Assembly (NCBI RefSeq): GCF_950023065.1
Contig: NC_088677.1
Location: forward strand, 10,868,001 to 10,932,000
Reading direction: 5' to 3'
Origin: Planococcus citri
Taxonomy: Eukaryota; Arthropoda; Insecta; Hemiptera; Pseudococcidae
DNA: 64,000 bases
Position numbers and translations under genes: made by a program. This document shows, piece after piece, positions 44,801-58,119 of the stretch. The notes beneath the pieces were generated by a model. That model was not told the origin of the DNA. It ran no database searches and worked only from the letters and a program-made list of their open reading frames with translations. Every line of letters starts with the position of its first letter. The first letter of the stretch is position 1.

Positions 44801-47800
44801 TCGAGTTTCAAAAATCTGCTGGAGGCTCCAGAAATTTCCAAAAAACCGCTGGAGTCACCAAAATGTCGACTTGATAACTTGTTGAAATTGGTGTGCAGAA
44901 TGAGTTTTGGATTTCCAGCTCTCTTTTGTAAAATTTTATCGAAATTTCGAGCATTGAAAAATTTGCTGGAGGCTCCAGTAATTTTCAGAAGGTCGCTGGA
45001 GGCTCCAAAACGACTTGAAATCTACCTGCAGTTCACTTCATAGCGTATTGGAGTTAGTTTGTAGAATGAACTTCAGCTTTTCAACTGTATGTGAAAATTT
45101 CAAAAATCTGCTGGAGGCTCCAAAATGACTTGAAACCCGCCAGCAGTCGCCTTAATAGCGTGTTTATAAACTGAAATGAGATGTGAATTTCAAACTTTCA
45201 AACTCATTTAATAAAATTTCAAGTTTCAAAAATCTGCTGGAGGCTCCAGAAATTTTCAAAAAATCGCTGGAGTCACCAAAATGTCGACTTGATAGCGTGT
45301 TGAAATTGGAGTGCAGAGTGAGTTTTGGATTTCCAGCTCTCTTTTGTAAAATTTTATGGAAATTTCGAGCATCGAAAGATTTGCTGGAGGCTCCAGTCAT
45401 TTTCAGAAGGTCGCTGGAGGCTCCAAAACGACTTGAAATCTACCTAAAGTTCACTTCATAGCGTATTGGAGTTAGTTTTTAGAATGAACTTCAGCTTTTC
45501 AACTGTATGTGAAAATTTCAAAAATCTGCTGGAGGCTCCAAAATGACTTGAAACCCGCCAGCAGTCGCCTTAATAGCGTGTTTATAAACTGAAATGAGAC
45601 GTGAATTTCAAACTTTCAAACTCATTTAATAAAATTTCAAGTTTCAAAAATCTGCTGGAGGCTCCAGAAATTTCCAAAAAATCGCTGGAGGCACCAAAAT
45701 GTCGACTTGATAGCGTGTTGAAATTGGAGTGCAGAGTGAGTTTTGGATTTCCAGCTCTCTTTTGTAAAATTTGATGGAAATTTCCAGCATTTAAAAATCT
45801 GCTGGAGGCTTCAGTAATTTGCAAAAAGTCTCTGGAAGCTCCAAAACGACTTGAAATCCACCTGCAGTTCACTTTATAGCATATTGGAATTAGTTTATAG
45901 GATGAATTTCAGCTTTTCAACTGTGTAGGTACCTATTTGAAAGTTTCAAAAATCTGCTGGAGGCTCCGAAATGACTTAAAACACGCCAGCAGTCGACTTA
46001 ATAGCGTGTTTATAAATTGAAATGAGTCGTGAATTTCGAACTTTCAATCTCATTTAATAACATTTCAAGTTTCAAAAATCTGCTGGAGGCTCCAGAAATT
46101 TCCAAAAAACCGCTGGAGTCACCAAAATGTCGACTTGATAACTTGTTGAAATTGGTGTGCAGAATGAGTTTTGGATTTCCAGCTCTCTTTTGTAAAATTT
46201 TATCGAAATTTCGAGCATTGAAAAATTTGCTGGAGGCTCCAGTAATTTTCAGAAGGTCGCTGGAGGCTCCAAAACGACTTGAAATCTACCTGCAGTTCAC
46301 TTCATAGCGTATTGGAGTTAGTTTGTAGAATGAACTTCAGCTTTTCAACTGTATGTGAAAATTTCAAAAATCTGCTGGAGGCTCCAAAATGACTTGAAAC
46401 CCGCCAGCAGTCGCCTTAATAGCGTGTTTATAAACTGAAATGAGATGTGAATTTCAAACTTTCAAACTCATTTAATAAAATTTCAAGTTTCAAAAATCTG
46501 CTGGAGGCTCCAGAAATTTTCAAAAAATCGCTGGAGTCACCAAAATGTCGACTTGATAGCGTGTTGAAATTGGAGTGCAGAGTGAGTTTTGGATTTCCAG
46601 CTCTCTTTTGTAAAATTTTATGGAAATTTCGAGCATCGAAAGATTTGCTGGAGGCTCCAGTCATTTTCAGAAGGTCGCTGGAGGCTCCAAAACGACTTGA
46701 AATCTACCTAAAGTTCACTTCATAGCGTATTGGAGTTAGTTTTTAGAATGAACTTCAGCTTTTCAACTGTATGTGAAAATTTCAAAAATCTGCTGGAGGC
46801 TCCAAAATGACTTGAAACCCGCCAGCAGTCGCCTTAATAGCGTGTTTATAAACTGAAATGAGACGTGAATTTCAAACTTTCAAACTCATTTAATAAAATT
46901 TCAAGTTTCAAAAATCTGCTGGAGGCTCCAGAAATTTCCAAAAAATCGCTGGAGGCACCAAAATGTCGACTTGATAGCGTGTTGAAATTGGAGTGCAGAG
47001 TGAGTTTTGGATTTCCAGCTCTCTTTTGTAAAATTTGATGGAAATTTCCAGCATTTAAAAATCTGCTGGAGGCTTCAGTAATTTGCAAAAAGTCTCTGGA
47101 AGCTCCAAAACGACTTGAAATCCACCTGCAGTTCACTTTATAGCATATTGGAATTAGTTTATAGGATGAATTTCAGCTTTTCAACTGTGTAGGTACCTAT
47201 TTGAAAGTTTCAAAAATCTGCTGGAGGCTCCGAAATGACTTAAAACACGCCAGCAGTCGACTTAATAGCGTGTTTATAAATTGAAATGAGTCGTGAATTT
47301 CGAACTTTCAATCTCATTTAATAACATTTCAAGTTTCAAAAATCTGCTGGAGGCTCCAGAAATTTCCAAAAAACCGCTGGAGTCACCAAAATGTCGACTT
47401 GATAACTTGTTGAAATTGGTGTGCAGAATGAGTTTTGGATTTCCAGCTCTCTTTTGTAAAATTTTATCGAAATTTCGAGCATTGAAAAATTTGCTGGAGG
47501 CTCCAGTAATTTTCAGAAGGTCGCTGGAGGCTCCAAAACGACTTGAAATCTACCTGCAGTTCACTTCATAGCGTATTGGAGTTAGTTTGTAGAATGAACT
47601 TCAGCTTTTCAACTGTATGTGAAAATTTCAAAAATCTGCTGGAGGCTCCAAAATGACTTGAAACCCGCCAGCAGTCGCCTTAATAGCGTGTTTATAAACT
47701 GAAATGAGATGTGAATTTCAAACTTTCAAACTCATTTAATAAAATTTCAAGTTTCAAAAATCTGCTGGAGGCTCCAGAAATTTTCAAAAAATCGCTGGAG

Positions 47801-49792
47801 TCACCAAAATGTCGACTTGATAGCGTGTTGAAATTGGAGTGCAGAGTGAGTTTTGGATTTCCAGCTCTCTTTTGTAAAATTTTATGGAAATTTCGAGCAT
47901 CGAAAGATTTGCTGGAGGCTCCAGTCATTTTCAGAAGGTCGCTGGAGGCTCCAAAACGACTTGAAATCTACCTAAAGTTCACTTCATAGCGTATTGGAGT
48001 TAGTTTTTAGAATGAACTTCAGCTTTTCAACTGTATGTGAAAATTTCAAAAATCTGCTGGAGGCTCCAAAATGACTTGAAACCCGCCAGCAGTCGCCTTA
48101 ATAGCGTGTTTATAAACTGAAATGAGACGTGAATTTCAAACTTTCAAACTCATTTAATAAAATTTCAAGTTTCAAAAATCTGCTGGAGGCTCCAGAAATT
48201 TCCAAAAAATCGCTGGAGGCACCAAAATGTCGACTTGATAGCGTGTTGAAATTGGAGTGCAGAGTGAGTTTTGGATTTCCAGCTCTCTTTTGTAAAATTT
48301 GATGGAAATTTCCAGCATTTAAAAATCTGCTGGAGGCTTCAGTAATTTGCAAAAAGTCTCTGGAAGCTCCAAAACGACTTGAAATCCACCTGCAGTTCAC
48401 TTTATAGCATATTGGAATTAGTTTATAGGATGAATTTCAGCTTTTCAACTGTGTAGGTACCTATTTGAAAGTTTCAAAAATCTGCTGGAGGCTCCGAAAT
48501 GACTTAAAACACGCCAGCAGTCGACTTAATAGCGTGTTTATAAATTGAAATGAGTCGTGAATTTCGAACTTTCAATCTCATTTAATAACATTTCAAGTTT
48601 CAAAAATCTGCTGGAGGCTCCAGAAATTTCCAAAAAACCGCTGGAGGCACTAAAATGTCGACTTGATAACTTGTTGAAATTGGTGTGCAGAATGAGTTTT
48701 GGATTTCCAGCTCTCTTTTGTAAAATTTTATGGAAATTTCGAGCATTGAAAAATCTGCTGGAGGCTCCAGTAATTTGCAAAAGGTCGCTGGAGGCTCCGA
48801 AACGACTCGAAATCCACCTGCAGGCTGCAGTCGACTTCATATCGTATTGAAATTAGTTTGCAGAGTGAATTTCGGTTTCTCAACTACATTTCAGTTTCAA
48901 AAATCTACTGGAGGCTCCAGTAGTTTCCAAACAGTCCCCGGAAGCTCCAAAATGACTTAAAATTTACCAGCAGTCGACTCCATAGCGCTTTGAAATCAGT
49001 TTCTTCAAGTTAAAAAAATATTCTGGAGGCTCCAGTAACTTCCAAAAAGTCTCTGGAGGCTCCAAAACGACTTGAAATCCACCAGTAATCGACTTCAGAG
49101 CGTATTAAAATTAGTTTGCAAAATAAATTTTGGCTTTTTAACTCCATTTTTGATAAAATTTTGTGGAAATTTCGAGTTTCAAAAATCTGCTGGAGGCTCC
49201 AGAACTGCCCAAAATTATTTGAAACCGTTTCCAATCGATTTAGCAGGTCGAAAATACGGTACATCCCAAATTTCAGCTTTCTAGGTCAATTTGATAACAG
49301 TTTTGATATTTTTTCTCAATATTGGTCCAAATTTGATAGGTACAAATCTTTTTAAGGGCTACTCTGAATGTGATCGAGAAAAGGTGTGATTTTGAGCCCA
49401 AATTTGTTTTCCAAAATACATAATACCTTAAAATCTCAAATTGTGTGATTGGGCGGTCGTAACTTTGGGAATGTTTCACTATGCAATTGTGTTTTAAAGG
49501 CCACTTTTGACCAGGGCTTTGGAAATGTACGAGTATTTGTAGCGTTTTTTCTAAATTCTCAAATTTGGATATTTTTAACCTCCCGAGTAGTAAATTCGAG
49601 TTTCTAAGTGCTGAAGTTCAGCTTGAACTTATTTATCTATTCTTTTTTTTGAAAACTGGAGAATTCAAAAATCTGTTAGAGGCTCCATATAATCAACTCA
49701 AAAACATAACAAATCGATTGGGGAGATAAAAAATAGGATGCAAACCAAATTTCAGCTTTTTTCGGTCACTCATTCGCGACCAGTAAATTTTT

Positions 49793-49825
<33 letters not shown>

Positions 49826-52800
49826 CAAATAAAGTGATTGCTGGAGAAATTTTCAGATTTGAACTGGCTCAAACGAATTTAGAAGATTATAATCCATATA
49901 GATCGGTGATTTGGTCACCAAGTTGCCAATTTTTTCCAACAAATCCCCCCCCCCCCTTCAAATCTGCCTATGCTTACACGTTTCACTTTCAATTAGCCAA
50001 TTACGGTAAACGTTAAAATTACATACACGTTCCGTTTCATAATTTTACGACAATAATAGAAGTTTAATTCTTTTTTTCTTTTTTTTTCTTTTTCCTTCTT
50101 TCTTGTAAATATAAAACATTTAACAGTTTTAACAGCATTCTTGGATGACAGAAATATTTTTTCAACTTTCACTTAGGTAGATACTTATTTGAATATCTAA
50201 CCTATTATGGTGCTCGCATTAACTACTTTCACAATATTCTTGTCGCAGTGCAACGAATTAAATAATTTTAATGACTGAATTACTGTATATTTTTTAACAG
50301 CAATGTTGCGCGAATGTACAGTATAAGTAAATAAATTTCAAATTAGTTACTGTTACCGTTAGCTTGATGTATAGCTGATCGAGACATGTATACCCTATTA
50401 CCTTATACCTATCTACTTAGATCTATACCTACGTAGGTAGGTATATTATGACCATGAGATTTCATGGACTTGGACTACGAGTAAATGCAAAGCATAGCTG
50501 AACATCTTAAAAGGGCGAAAAAACTGTTCCATGAACATAATGTAGTTATGTATATATGGTTCGAAAGTGGTCACATTTAATTACGTACACGATGCGAATT
50601 TAAATGATTTTACATTTTAAAAGAAATCAAAATCGTCAAGTTCAAGGTACCGAGAGGTACTCCAGACCTAGCACAAGAGCTTAGGTAGGTACCTAAATTC
50701 CGGTCATTATGCGGTTTTGTTTTTATGAATGGTTTCACATGATGGAATCATTGTGGCCGAATTTTTCTGGATGAGTTAAATCTTGGCTGATGGCTTTACA
50801 CCTCCGAGGATATCGAGGAGAAAAATCTTACGATTGGAATTCCTGACATCTTTTTATATGTATGATTATCGTATACTTTCATTAATGCCAACGACGAATA
50901 ACGATGACACTCTTTTGTTTCTCACAAATATAAACAACAATCAGATCGATGACACGGTTGGTATGTCATCCGCTTAAGCAACTAGGTAGGTACCTATTTT
51001 GATCGAAAATGTAAACAAAAGATGAGCTTACTTTTAACGGTGCTGCTTTCTAAAAGTCTCTCGCCGTAAGAAATATTCACAGCCATGCTATCATTTTGAG
51101 CCAGATAATTGAATCTTACGCATCCTGTAAAAAAATAGAAAAAAATATCAACCATGTGAGCTGGATGAAGAGATGAAGCACACGCACGTGTACCTATAAT
51201 GATTACACAAACTCGTGATTATACGAGTAGGTTTACCTGGTCCTCCCAAATCAATAAACGACAGATTCAAATTAATGCAGCACATACAATTCGAACCGGA
51301 GCACGTACAATTCCGGTCCTCTTCGTATTCATTGGTTGATTCGGTACTACTATCGTCAACTGTGTCATTTTCGTCATCCGCATCTTCTTGACTAGTTTCG
51401 TCACTGTCTTCATCAGCTTGTGTAACAGGTTTTCTTCCTGATGTTTCGTAATTCGTCGTATTGTTTACTGGCAACCAAAACAAACGAAAAAAATTATTAT
51501 TGAACTCGTAAACCTTATTTTTTCATATGCTGATATGGTAAACTGGTTCATTGGGCTAAAAATCTTCGTACGTATTAATTAGGTAGTAATTCTCCTCCTA
51601 CGAGTACATATTTGACGGTAGGTATAAGCGATACGAAGCGAATTCTACCTACAGCCTACAGGGCATAAATTTTGGAAAGGATAGTGGAGCAGACATTATG
51701 GGTTAAAATCGTGATTCGTGATACAGTACGTAAAATCCGCTATTCCGTGAACTTTCGCTTCATTTTGCGAGCTACTTTTTACCCTACACGAATGATTCAT
51801 AGCTCTGGAAATATACCTACTCGAGATAGACGACGATACTGCGAGGCATTCATGATGAGAGATGATGCAGCTGTGTAGGCAGTTGATGGGTACGAAATGT
51901 AAAAGCTATGCAAATTATGTCTTTAGGATAAATTACGAGTAAATTTTCGACTTTCCTTTTCTATAAACTGCAGCATCACATGACTCAGCAGATACGATGC
52001 TTAAAAATATGAGGAAACATGGGAAATATTTAAGTAGGTACTACGAATGAAAAAAAAGTTAAAATTTGAATGTCAAGTTGAAGTTGAACCGTGTCATTAG
52101 TTTATTCGTGATCTAACGGTATTTTATTATGTTTTTATTCTTCGAATCCAGAATGACCTTGACTATTTATTTGAGTCTACGCTCGTTTGGAAAATATAGT
52201 TACAAGTTCAACTGCCTGTATGGCTGGTATTTTAGGTACCTAGCAAGGTGTTTGCTGCTTAGCTTATAGGTATCGAAGACGACGACACATAATGTTGGAT
52301 GGAAATTGGAAGAGAATTTCAGTTTCAGAAAAGAATATTAACGTCGAATATTCTAGATTCTATCCGATTGGGGGGGGGGATTTATTTTTAATTGAAAAGT
52401 GATGACTTATATTTTGAAATTTTTTTAAAAAAAACACCATAATTCAAGAAGTTGAAAAACATTTCATTTCCCCAGTTCAAAAAAAATTAAAAATTTGAAT
52501 TTATAGTAATGTACATCATTAAAATGACCTATAAAATACAAAAGGTAATTAACATGCCATTTGAGAAAATAACAAAAGATCTTGGAGTAAATAAGCCAAT
52601 CATCAAGAGAATTAAAACGTATAGGAGAGACTGGAGAAGTCATATCGAAAGGATGGAGGAAACGAGATGGCCCAAAACAGGTCCTCTAATACATACCTAC
52701 AAATGGGGAAAACAGGCAGAGTGAGACCGAGGAGGAAACTCATCGATACCTCAGGCTCATCTTAGGCGAGTTCCATCCCATAGCAGACATACTAGATGGC

Positions 52801-55800
52801 TTAAAGCTTGAAAGGAAACGATGACGACGATGATAAGTAGGTACTTGAGTAAAGTAAATGCCACTTTATTGCCCCTCTTGTCTTCGCCTATGGTCTTACC
52901 AAGGGAGATTGGCAGAGAGTCTGAGTGTTGAATGCTGATATTAGATGAGCCCGAAACTTCAAACTTGGGTCAATTTCCAGGTGGACTCCTCTAGTGTGTT
53001 TTTTGACCAACACTCAGACTGAGCATTTAGCAAACTCAGAGCTGGAGGAAATGAAAATTTGTGTATGAGAGAAAGAAGAGGAGAGGGATGTTCAAAAAGA
53101 AATGATTTTTTAACGATAGGTTTATTATAGGTAAATTTTTTCAAATCAAAAACACGTTTTTCAAAAAATTTTACATCATTAAAAATATTCTGGTGAAAAA
53201 AAATGCAATTGAAATTGAGATGTGAATAAAACCCTCTAAAACAGGTCGAGAATAAGCCACTACTCAATTTTCAACTGCATAAATGAATTACCCTGCCTTC
53301 TGGAGAAATTTGAAAATTCTGGAGAATTTGAAAAATCGCACTGGAGACTCCAGAATGGTCAGAAAAATAGTGAAATTCAGCTTGAGGGAGTTTCTATCAG
53401 TTTCGAGATTAATTTCCATCGTTTTTTCTGAATAAGTAGGTACCTACATTTTCAGAAATAAAAATCGTTAAAATTATTGTCAATTTTGAATTTTCAAAAA
53501 TTCGCCAAAAATCATAAAATCAATTTGGGTGGATGAAATTTTGACCACGAAAGATTCAGATCATACCCTAGCCAAAAATGGTGGTTCAGTTTTAATCTGA
53601 GGCGGATAGCTTGAGAGGTTACCTTGTCAGTTAAATTGTTATCAATATTTTTTTTTTTTTTTTTTTTGAAATTTAGTGAAGCATTCTGAAACAACTTCTT
53701 TATTGTTAAATTAGAAAAAAAAAACATATTTTTGAATTTTAAAATAATCATGACCAAAAAAATTTTGAAAAAAAACACTAGAGATTTTATCTTACCATAG
53801 AGTTTTTTCAAGTGACTCTTTAAATTTGAATGAAAGCAAGCCAGATCGAGAAGATAGAGTTTAAAAAACCCTTTAACCAAAATTTTGAGGAGTTCAAGCT
53901 CATTTTTGGGTATTAGGCCAATTTTGGAAAACTTGAAAAATTTAAATGAGCAATTTGAAGGGCAATTTTTAAATTTTAACATGAAACATCAATATGAGCA
54001 ATTTCTTTCAATTCAACTAATTTTGGGTCATTTTGGAGCCTCCAATGACAGTTTCAATTTTCTCCAGAACTTGAAAATCGCCCTATCAAGTTAAGCTTTT
54101 TAGCTTCAGCTCAAAATATCTCAAAAACCAAACATCTCAGAAAAATTTGTGCCGTTTTTTTGTGTGTTTTGGATTTTTTCAAAGGGTCATTTTTGTACGT
54201 CCCTAATTTAAAAAGTTGAAAAAAAAAATTACTTTTTCGAGCATTACATTTCTCTCATTATATGTATAAAGTTTGATGATTACGTTTCCAGAGATTTTGT
54301 TTCACTTGGTTTTAAATACCTAAACCAACTTTTAAAATACGTTTTATTTTCTTTTTTTCTTTTTCATCTTATCGCAACGTGGTTTCCAAAGTCCCAATGA
54401 AGTTTGTTTGTTTGTTTGTTGTTGTTGTTGTTGTTGTTGTTTTTATTTGGTTCCATGGGAAGGAAGAAGCGACCTGACTCTGTGCTTCATTTTTTCTATT
54501 CTTCAAAAATATTTTACGTAACTACATTTTTGAGTACCATGAAGGGAGGACAATGAATGATCTTATGTATTACTCATTGCTTTCCCTTGATTACGCCACT
54601 GGTGATTTCAGTTTGTACAATTTGAATACCTCACCTACGTTAGTAAACCACCTACTCTAGCTGAAGCTTTCTAAATATTCATCTTTTTCATAATTTGATT
54701 ACGTGCAGAGACGAAAATTTAAACGACAAGCTATGAAAAATAAACATTGGATGACGAAGGCAAGCTCGAGTTAGGCTGTATACATGATATTTGTACTTAC
54801 AATTTAAATTACGTCTCTTGAGGAAAACATATAGGTAACTAGGCTTTATAACTCCATTAATTGATGAAATTTTGTGGAAATTTCAAGTTTCAAAAGTCTA
54901 CTGGAGGCTCCAGGAATTTTCAAAAAGTCGCTGGAGGCTTCAAAATGACTTGAACTTACCAGCAGTCGACTTGATAACGTGTTTAAGTTGGAGTGCAACG
55001 TGAATTTCGGATTTCCAAATTCATTTGATGAAATTTTGTGGAAATTTCAAGTTTCAAAAATCTGCTGGAGGCTCCAGAACTGCTCAAAATAATTGGAAAC
55101 CGTTTCCAATCGATTTGGCAAGTCGAAAAACTCGGATTTCTAACTTCTATTGGTAACATTTTGTGGAAATTTCAAGTTTCAAAAATAAAATTTTGTGAAA
55201 ATTTCAAGTTTCACAAATTTGCTGGAGGCTCCAGAACTTCTCAAAATGGTTTGAAACCGTTTCCAATCGATTTGGCAAGTCAAAAAACTCGGATTTCCAA
55301 CATCATTTTTGATGAAATTTTAAGTTCAAAATTCTACTGGAGGCTCCAGGAATTTTAAAAAAATAGCTGGAGGCTCCATAGTCGACTTGATAGCGTGTTT
55401 AGGTTGGATTGCAGCGTGAATTTCGGATTTCCAACTTTATTTAATATGTAAAATTTTGTAAGAATTTCCAGTTTCAAAAATTCACTGGAGGCTCCAGAAC
55501 TGCTCTAAACGGTTTGAAACAGTTTCCAATCGATTTGGCAGGTCAAAAAATTCCGATTTCCAACATTATTTGAAGAAATTTTGTGAAAATTTCAAGTTTT
55601 AAAAATCTGCTGGAGGCTCCAGAACTGCTCAAAGTAATTGGAAATCGTTTCCAATCGATTTGGCAGGTCAAGAAACCCGGATTTCCAATTTCATTTGATG
55701 AAATTTTGTGAAAATTTCAAGTTTTAAAAATCTGCTGGAGGCTCCAGAACTTTTCAAAGCGGTTTGAAATCGTTTCCAATCGATTTGGCAGGTCGGAAAT

Positions 55801-56713
55801 AGAGCATGTGCCAAATTTCGGCTTTCCAGAACAATTTGGTAAAATTTTGATTTTTTATCTCATTTTTTTGGCTTAAATTTGATTTTTGAAAATTCACCAA
55901 AAATCGAAAAATGCACTTTGGCACTTGAAATTTTGGCTGGTGATAAATTTGTGCACGCTCTTTCGATCTAGCTTTGTCCGGTTCGAAAAGTTTATACGAG
56001 TCCTATTTCGATTCCACGATCGAATGAAATTTCGATTGACTCAGTTCAACGAATAAATGGGTAGGTAGGTAGGTAGGTAATTTAAAGAATTACCCATATT
56101 AGTAAGTATAAAAATTGAAATGTCATTTTCCTAAACAATTTTAACAATTCCTAGGTACAACTATTGATGATGATGCTCACCAAATTTTTAAAAAGAAACA
56201 GATGAAAAAAATCTCAAAACACACTTCCCTATTTCTCACAAATACGAGTTGAATGGTCGTAAATATAAAAACTAAAACAGATCTCATTCTCATTACTTCA
56301 GTTCACACTATTTCAATTAATTTACAGATGAAGTATACGTTAAATAGTCAAATTCAAGGGCTAATTATAGCCTTATAACGTGCAATACAAAACATTTAAT
56401 TCATTGAACTGGCCATTAAAGAACACGAGTTTCTTCAACAATGCTGAGAACTCGTGTACAGCACCAAACGAATTAATATAAAAAGTAATTCAAGATTACC
56501 TACATTACATGTAGCCGCATTAAAACTACATTTCGTACAACAAAATATATAGATATGTATTTAGGTATACCTACATCAAATTTTTTTTTTTTTGAAAAAA
56601 AATAAAAACTTACCATTGGAGGAACTCGCCGGCTTATGCACCGATACCGAAAATGTCCTGTGCAACGAAATTGTTAAAATAATCGCGCAAACTATAACGC
56701 TAGAATTAACCAT
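41263..56713 (-). CDS. Secreted DUF4773-like Cys-rich protein, 5 exons, 290 residues
   Basis: Exons: 56614-56713, 51237-51467, 51032-51124, 41603-41828, 41263-41485. All introns are GT-AG and phases join (1,1,1,2), giving 873 nt including stop. Order: signal peptide (1-24), a Ser/Thr/Asp/Glu-rich linker (35-85), then a Cys domain NCTCSGSNCMCCINLNLSFI (86-105) with GGPGCVRFNYL, NISYGERLL, STCMDLFSDLAQMC, KGCVSVEPLLLG and YDVGCFNMD, and an acidic Asn/Ser-rich C-tail. The CxC...CxCC start and closing DxGCF motif are those I associate with DUF4773, an insect secreted family of unknown role. Introns 1 and 3 (5146 and 9203 bp) hold repeats, including the 1264-bp higher-order satellite; introns 2 and 4 are 112 and 117 bp. 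The family name is from memory of the motif pattern. Confidence 0.85.
42020..49340. repeat. CTGGAGGCTCC satellite block in intron 3
   Basis: Monomers of about 420 bp carry several copies of tctgctggaggctccag and tttccaaaaa. The left edge (42020-42480) is in inverse orientation and matches the left edge of the 58.1-kb element (gaactggacaaag.tagatc, cattttgattgaca), so the block is an expanded arm-core-arm element. 43000-44760 holds diverged monomers and 44765-48850 the homogeneous higher-order array. Confidence 0.85.
44765..48850. repeat. Higher-order satellite repeat, 1264-bp period
   Basis: Three full units (44765-46028, 46029-47292, 47293-48556) and a partial fourth are nearly identical. 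Each has three monomers of 418, 418 and 428 bp that differ from one another more than the same monomer does between units. This is the pattern of recent unequal-crossover amplification. Short open frames on both strands repeat with the unit and are not genes. Confidence 0.95.
49341..51031. other. Left-over intron 3 sequence
   Basis: A poly-T run at about 49788-49825, then unique AT-rich sequence to exon 3. No gene or element end is seen. The frame at 50783-50977 has no recognisable features. Confidence 0.4.
51032..51467 (-). CDS. DUF4773-like gene exons 2 and 3
   Basis: Exon 2 (51237-51467) encodes the acidic linker and the CTC...CMCC cluster. Exon 3 (51032-51124) encodes GCVRFNYLAQNDSMAVNISY then GERLLESSTVK. 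The 112-bp intron between them has GTAAAC and TTTTTTTACAG ends. The glycine at the junction (GGPG|C) is a split codon. Confidence 0.85.
52509..52830 (+). pseudogene. Non-LTR retrotransposon reverse-transcriptase C-terminal fragment
   Basis: Encodes IKRIKTYRRDWRSHIERMEE then TRWPK, matching the W..H..RM...R.PK segment near the C-terminus of several non-LTR ORF2 proteins. A frameshift follows: ggcagagtgagaccgaggag reads GRVRPRRKL in the next frame, the usual basic tail. The rest of ORF2 is absent, as in 5'-truncated copies. It lies in intron 1 of the DUF4773-like gene. Confidence 0.5.
53280..54400. repeat. Diverged CTGGAGNCTCC fragments and AT-rich sequence
   Basis: Scattered satellite-like pieces (cactggagactccagaatgg at 53339). 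53480-54350 is otherwise AT-rich without recognisable genes. A (gtt)n microsatellite lies at about 54405-54440. Confidence 0.5.
54845..56015. repeat. CTGGAGGCTCC satellite, half-element
   Basis: About six shorter units (gtttccaatcgatttggca, ctgctggaggctccagaact) end in the same terminal arm as the 42.0- and 58.1-kb elements (cttgaaattttggctggtga, gatctagctttgtccgg), here in the opposite orientation. The matching left arm is not present. Confidence 0.8.
56614..56713 (-). CDS. DUF4773-like gene exon 1: signal peptide
   Basis: Encodes MVNSSVIVCAIILTISLHRT then FSVSVHKPASSSN. The hydrophobic run VIVCAIILTISL fits a cleaved secretion signal. Donor AATG|GTAAGT, phase 1. The ATG is the first in frame after upstream stops. 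Confidence 0.8.
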
Positions 56714-57959
56714 TATAACTGTCTGGTTAGGTATATTACAAAATATATTATAGGTTCACATGTATCAAAAGTTTGTCTTCGAGACAAGACAATGATATAA
56801 CCATCCAATAGAAAACAAAATGGTAAATGAACTGAGAGTAATGTTTCAATAGAGGTTAATAGGTCATTCCATCCGGTATCTTATACACCCACCTTAACCA
56901 TTACCTTTTTAAAAGAAAGTAATGCATACTTTCTTTTGTTTCTAATGCGGTCTGGTGGCAATACACTACACGATGCAGAGCGCGCCAACACTATGGTAGA
57001 TGGATAGATACAGATACAGATACAGATAGGTACCTAATGGTTAAAGCTATAATCCATTTTCAAAAAAAAAAAAAAAAAAAAAAAAAGGATGAAAATCTCA
57101 GTTTTAAATCTTATTTTTTAGTGGATAAATAATCATTTTATGACGAGTTGTTTGAGAAATGGTACGAGAAACGTCGATATGTATGCATTTATATCTACTT
57201 TTTCTCAAATTTCTGCTCGATCGAAATTTTTTATAGGTAAATCATGACGACTAGATAAGAACAAACTAATAAAAGGGTTCTATATAACGCATGCAAATTT
57301 TTAATTTCAAAGTTCAAGCATAAATCAAGCAATAAAATCAAAGTGAAATTGTACCTACACAAAATGTATGTAGAGATTTCTTCAAATGAATCGCAGTGAA
57401 TATTCAATTAGGCTTCAAGAAACTTGAAAATAATGAATCATAAGTCGAATAATAAATTAGCTGAGTCAACTAGAGTCAACAATCTTGCAGAGTTGACTTA
57501 AAACTAATATTTTAGACAGAATTTTAATTGATAGCTAAGAAATAAAATATTCCTAATGAAAAATTACCATATTTTTTGGTAGAATATTGGAATTTTACAG
57601 ACATAAATTATTAAAAATTAAAAATTATTGAGGGAAATATCTTTATTTACACCTGTTGCAAAATTTTATAAAAGTTGAATGGACAGAAATATTGAATTAT
57701 GCATAAATAAGATTTTAAAGTTACCACCTTTATCCAATAAAAATCTTTTTATCAAGAAAAAAAAATTAATTCAAAAAATGTGTACTTACTTAATTTAAAT
57801 TCATCTCTAGCAAGGAAAATATGTACCTAGTTACATCCAAATTAAAATAGGTAAACCTCGTGTTAATTAATTACATTTGCTTTTGAAAATCATCTATGAT
57901 AAATTTGTTTGAAGAATGAAATAGCATCAGAAATTAAATTTTTATTGAAAACGTTCTTC

Positions 57960-58095
57960 ATTAAACAAAACTTCTACTCCAGCAACACATTTGATGGATT
58001 CCTCAAGAGATGGCGTTTCTGTTGCAACTGGTTGTTGAACTCATTCGTCGAGATATGAACAGATATCGCTAAAGCCTCAAAAGATCCATAAGTGC
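57960..58095 (-). pseudogene. Possible coding fragment, unrecognised
   Basis: After TTGTAATTAG the frame reads DCTYGSFEALAISVHISTNE then FNNQLQQKRHLLRNPSNVLL and stops. In another frame SDICSYLDE...VATETPSLEES resembles the end of the 61.0-kb frame (VVTEKACPIVELIE). The two may be decayed copies of one exon. Evidence is weak. Confidence 0.25.
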
Positions 58096-58119
58096 AGTCT
58101 AATTACAAGTAGGTACTTA

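Noticed and set aside
44344..48850. Repeated 78-100-residue open frames (NLLEAP... and ...GASSRFLK...) on both strands
   Set aside because: They recur with the satellite monomer on both strands at once. The frames follow from the repeat length and base composition, with no start context or splice support.
53512..53982. 156-codon minus-strand open frame
   Set aside because: Lys/Phe/Leu/Asn composition dictated by AT-rich DNA and a poly-T run; no motif.
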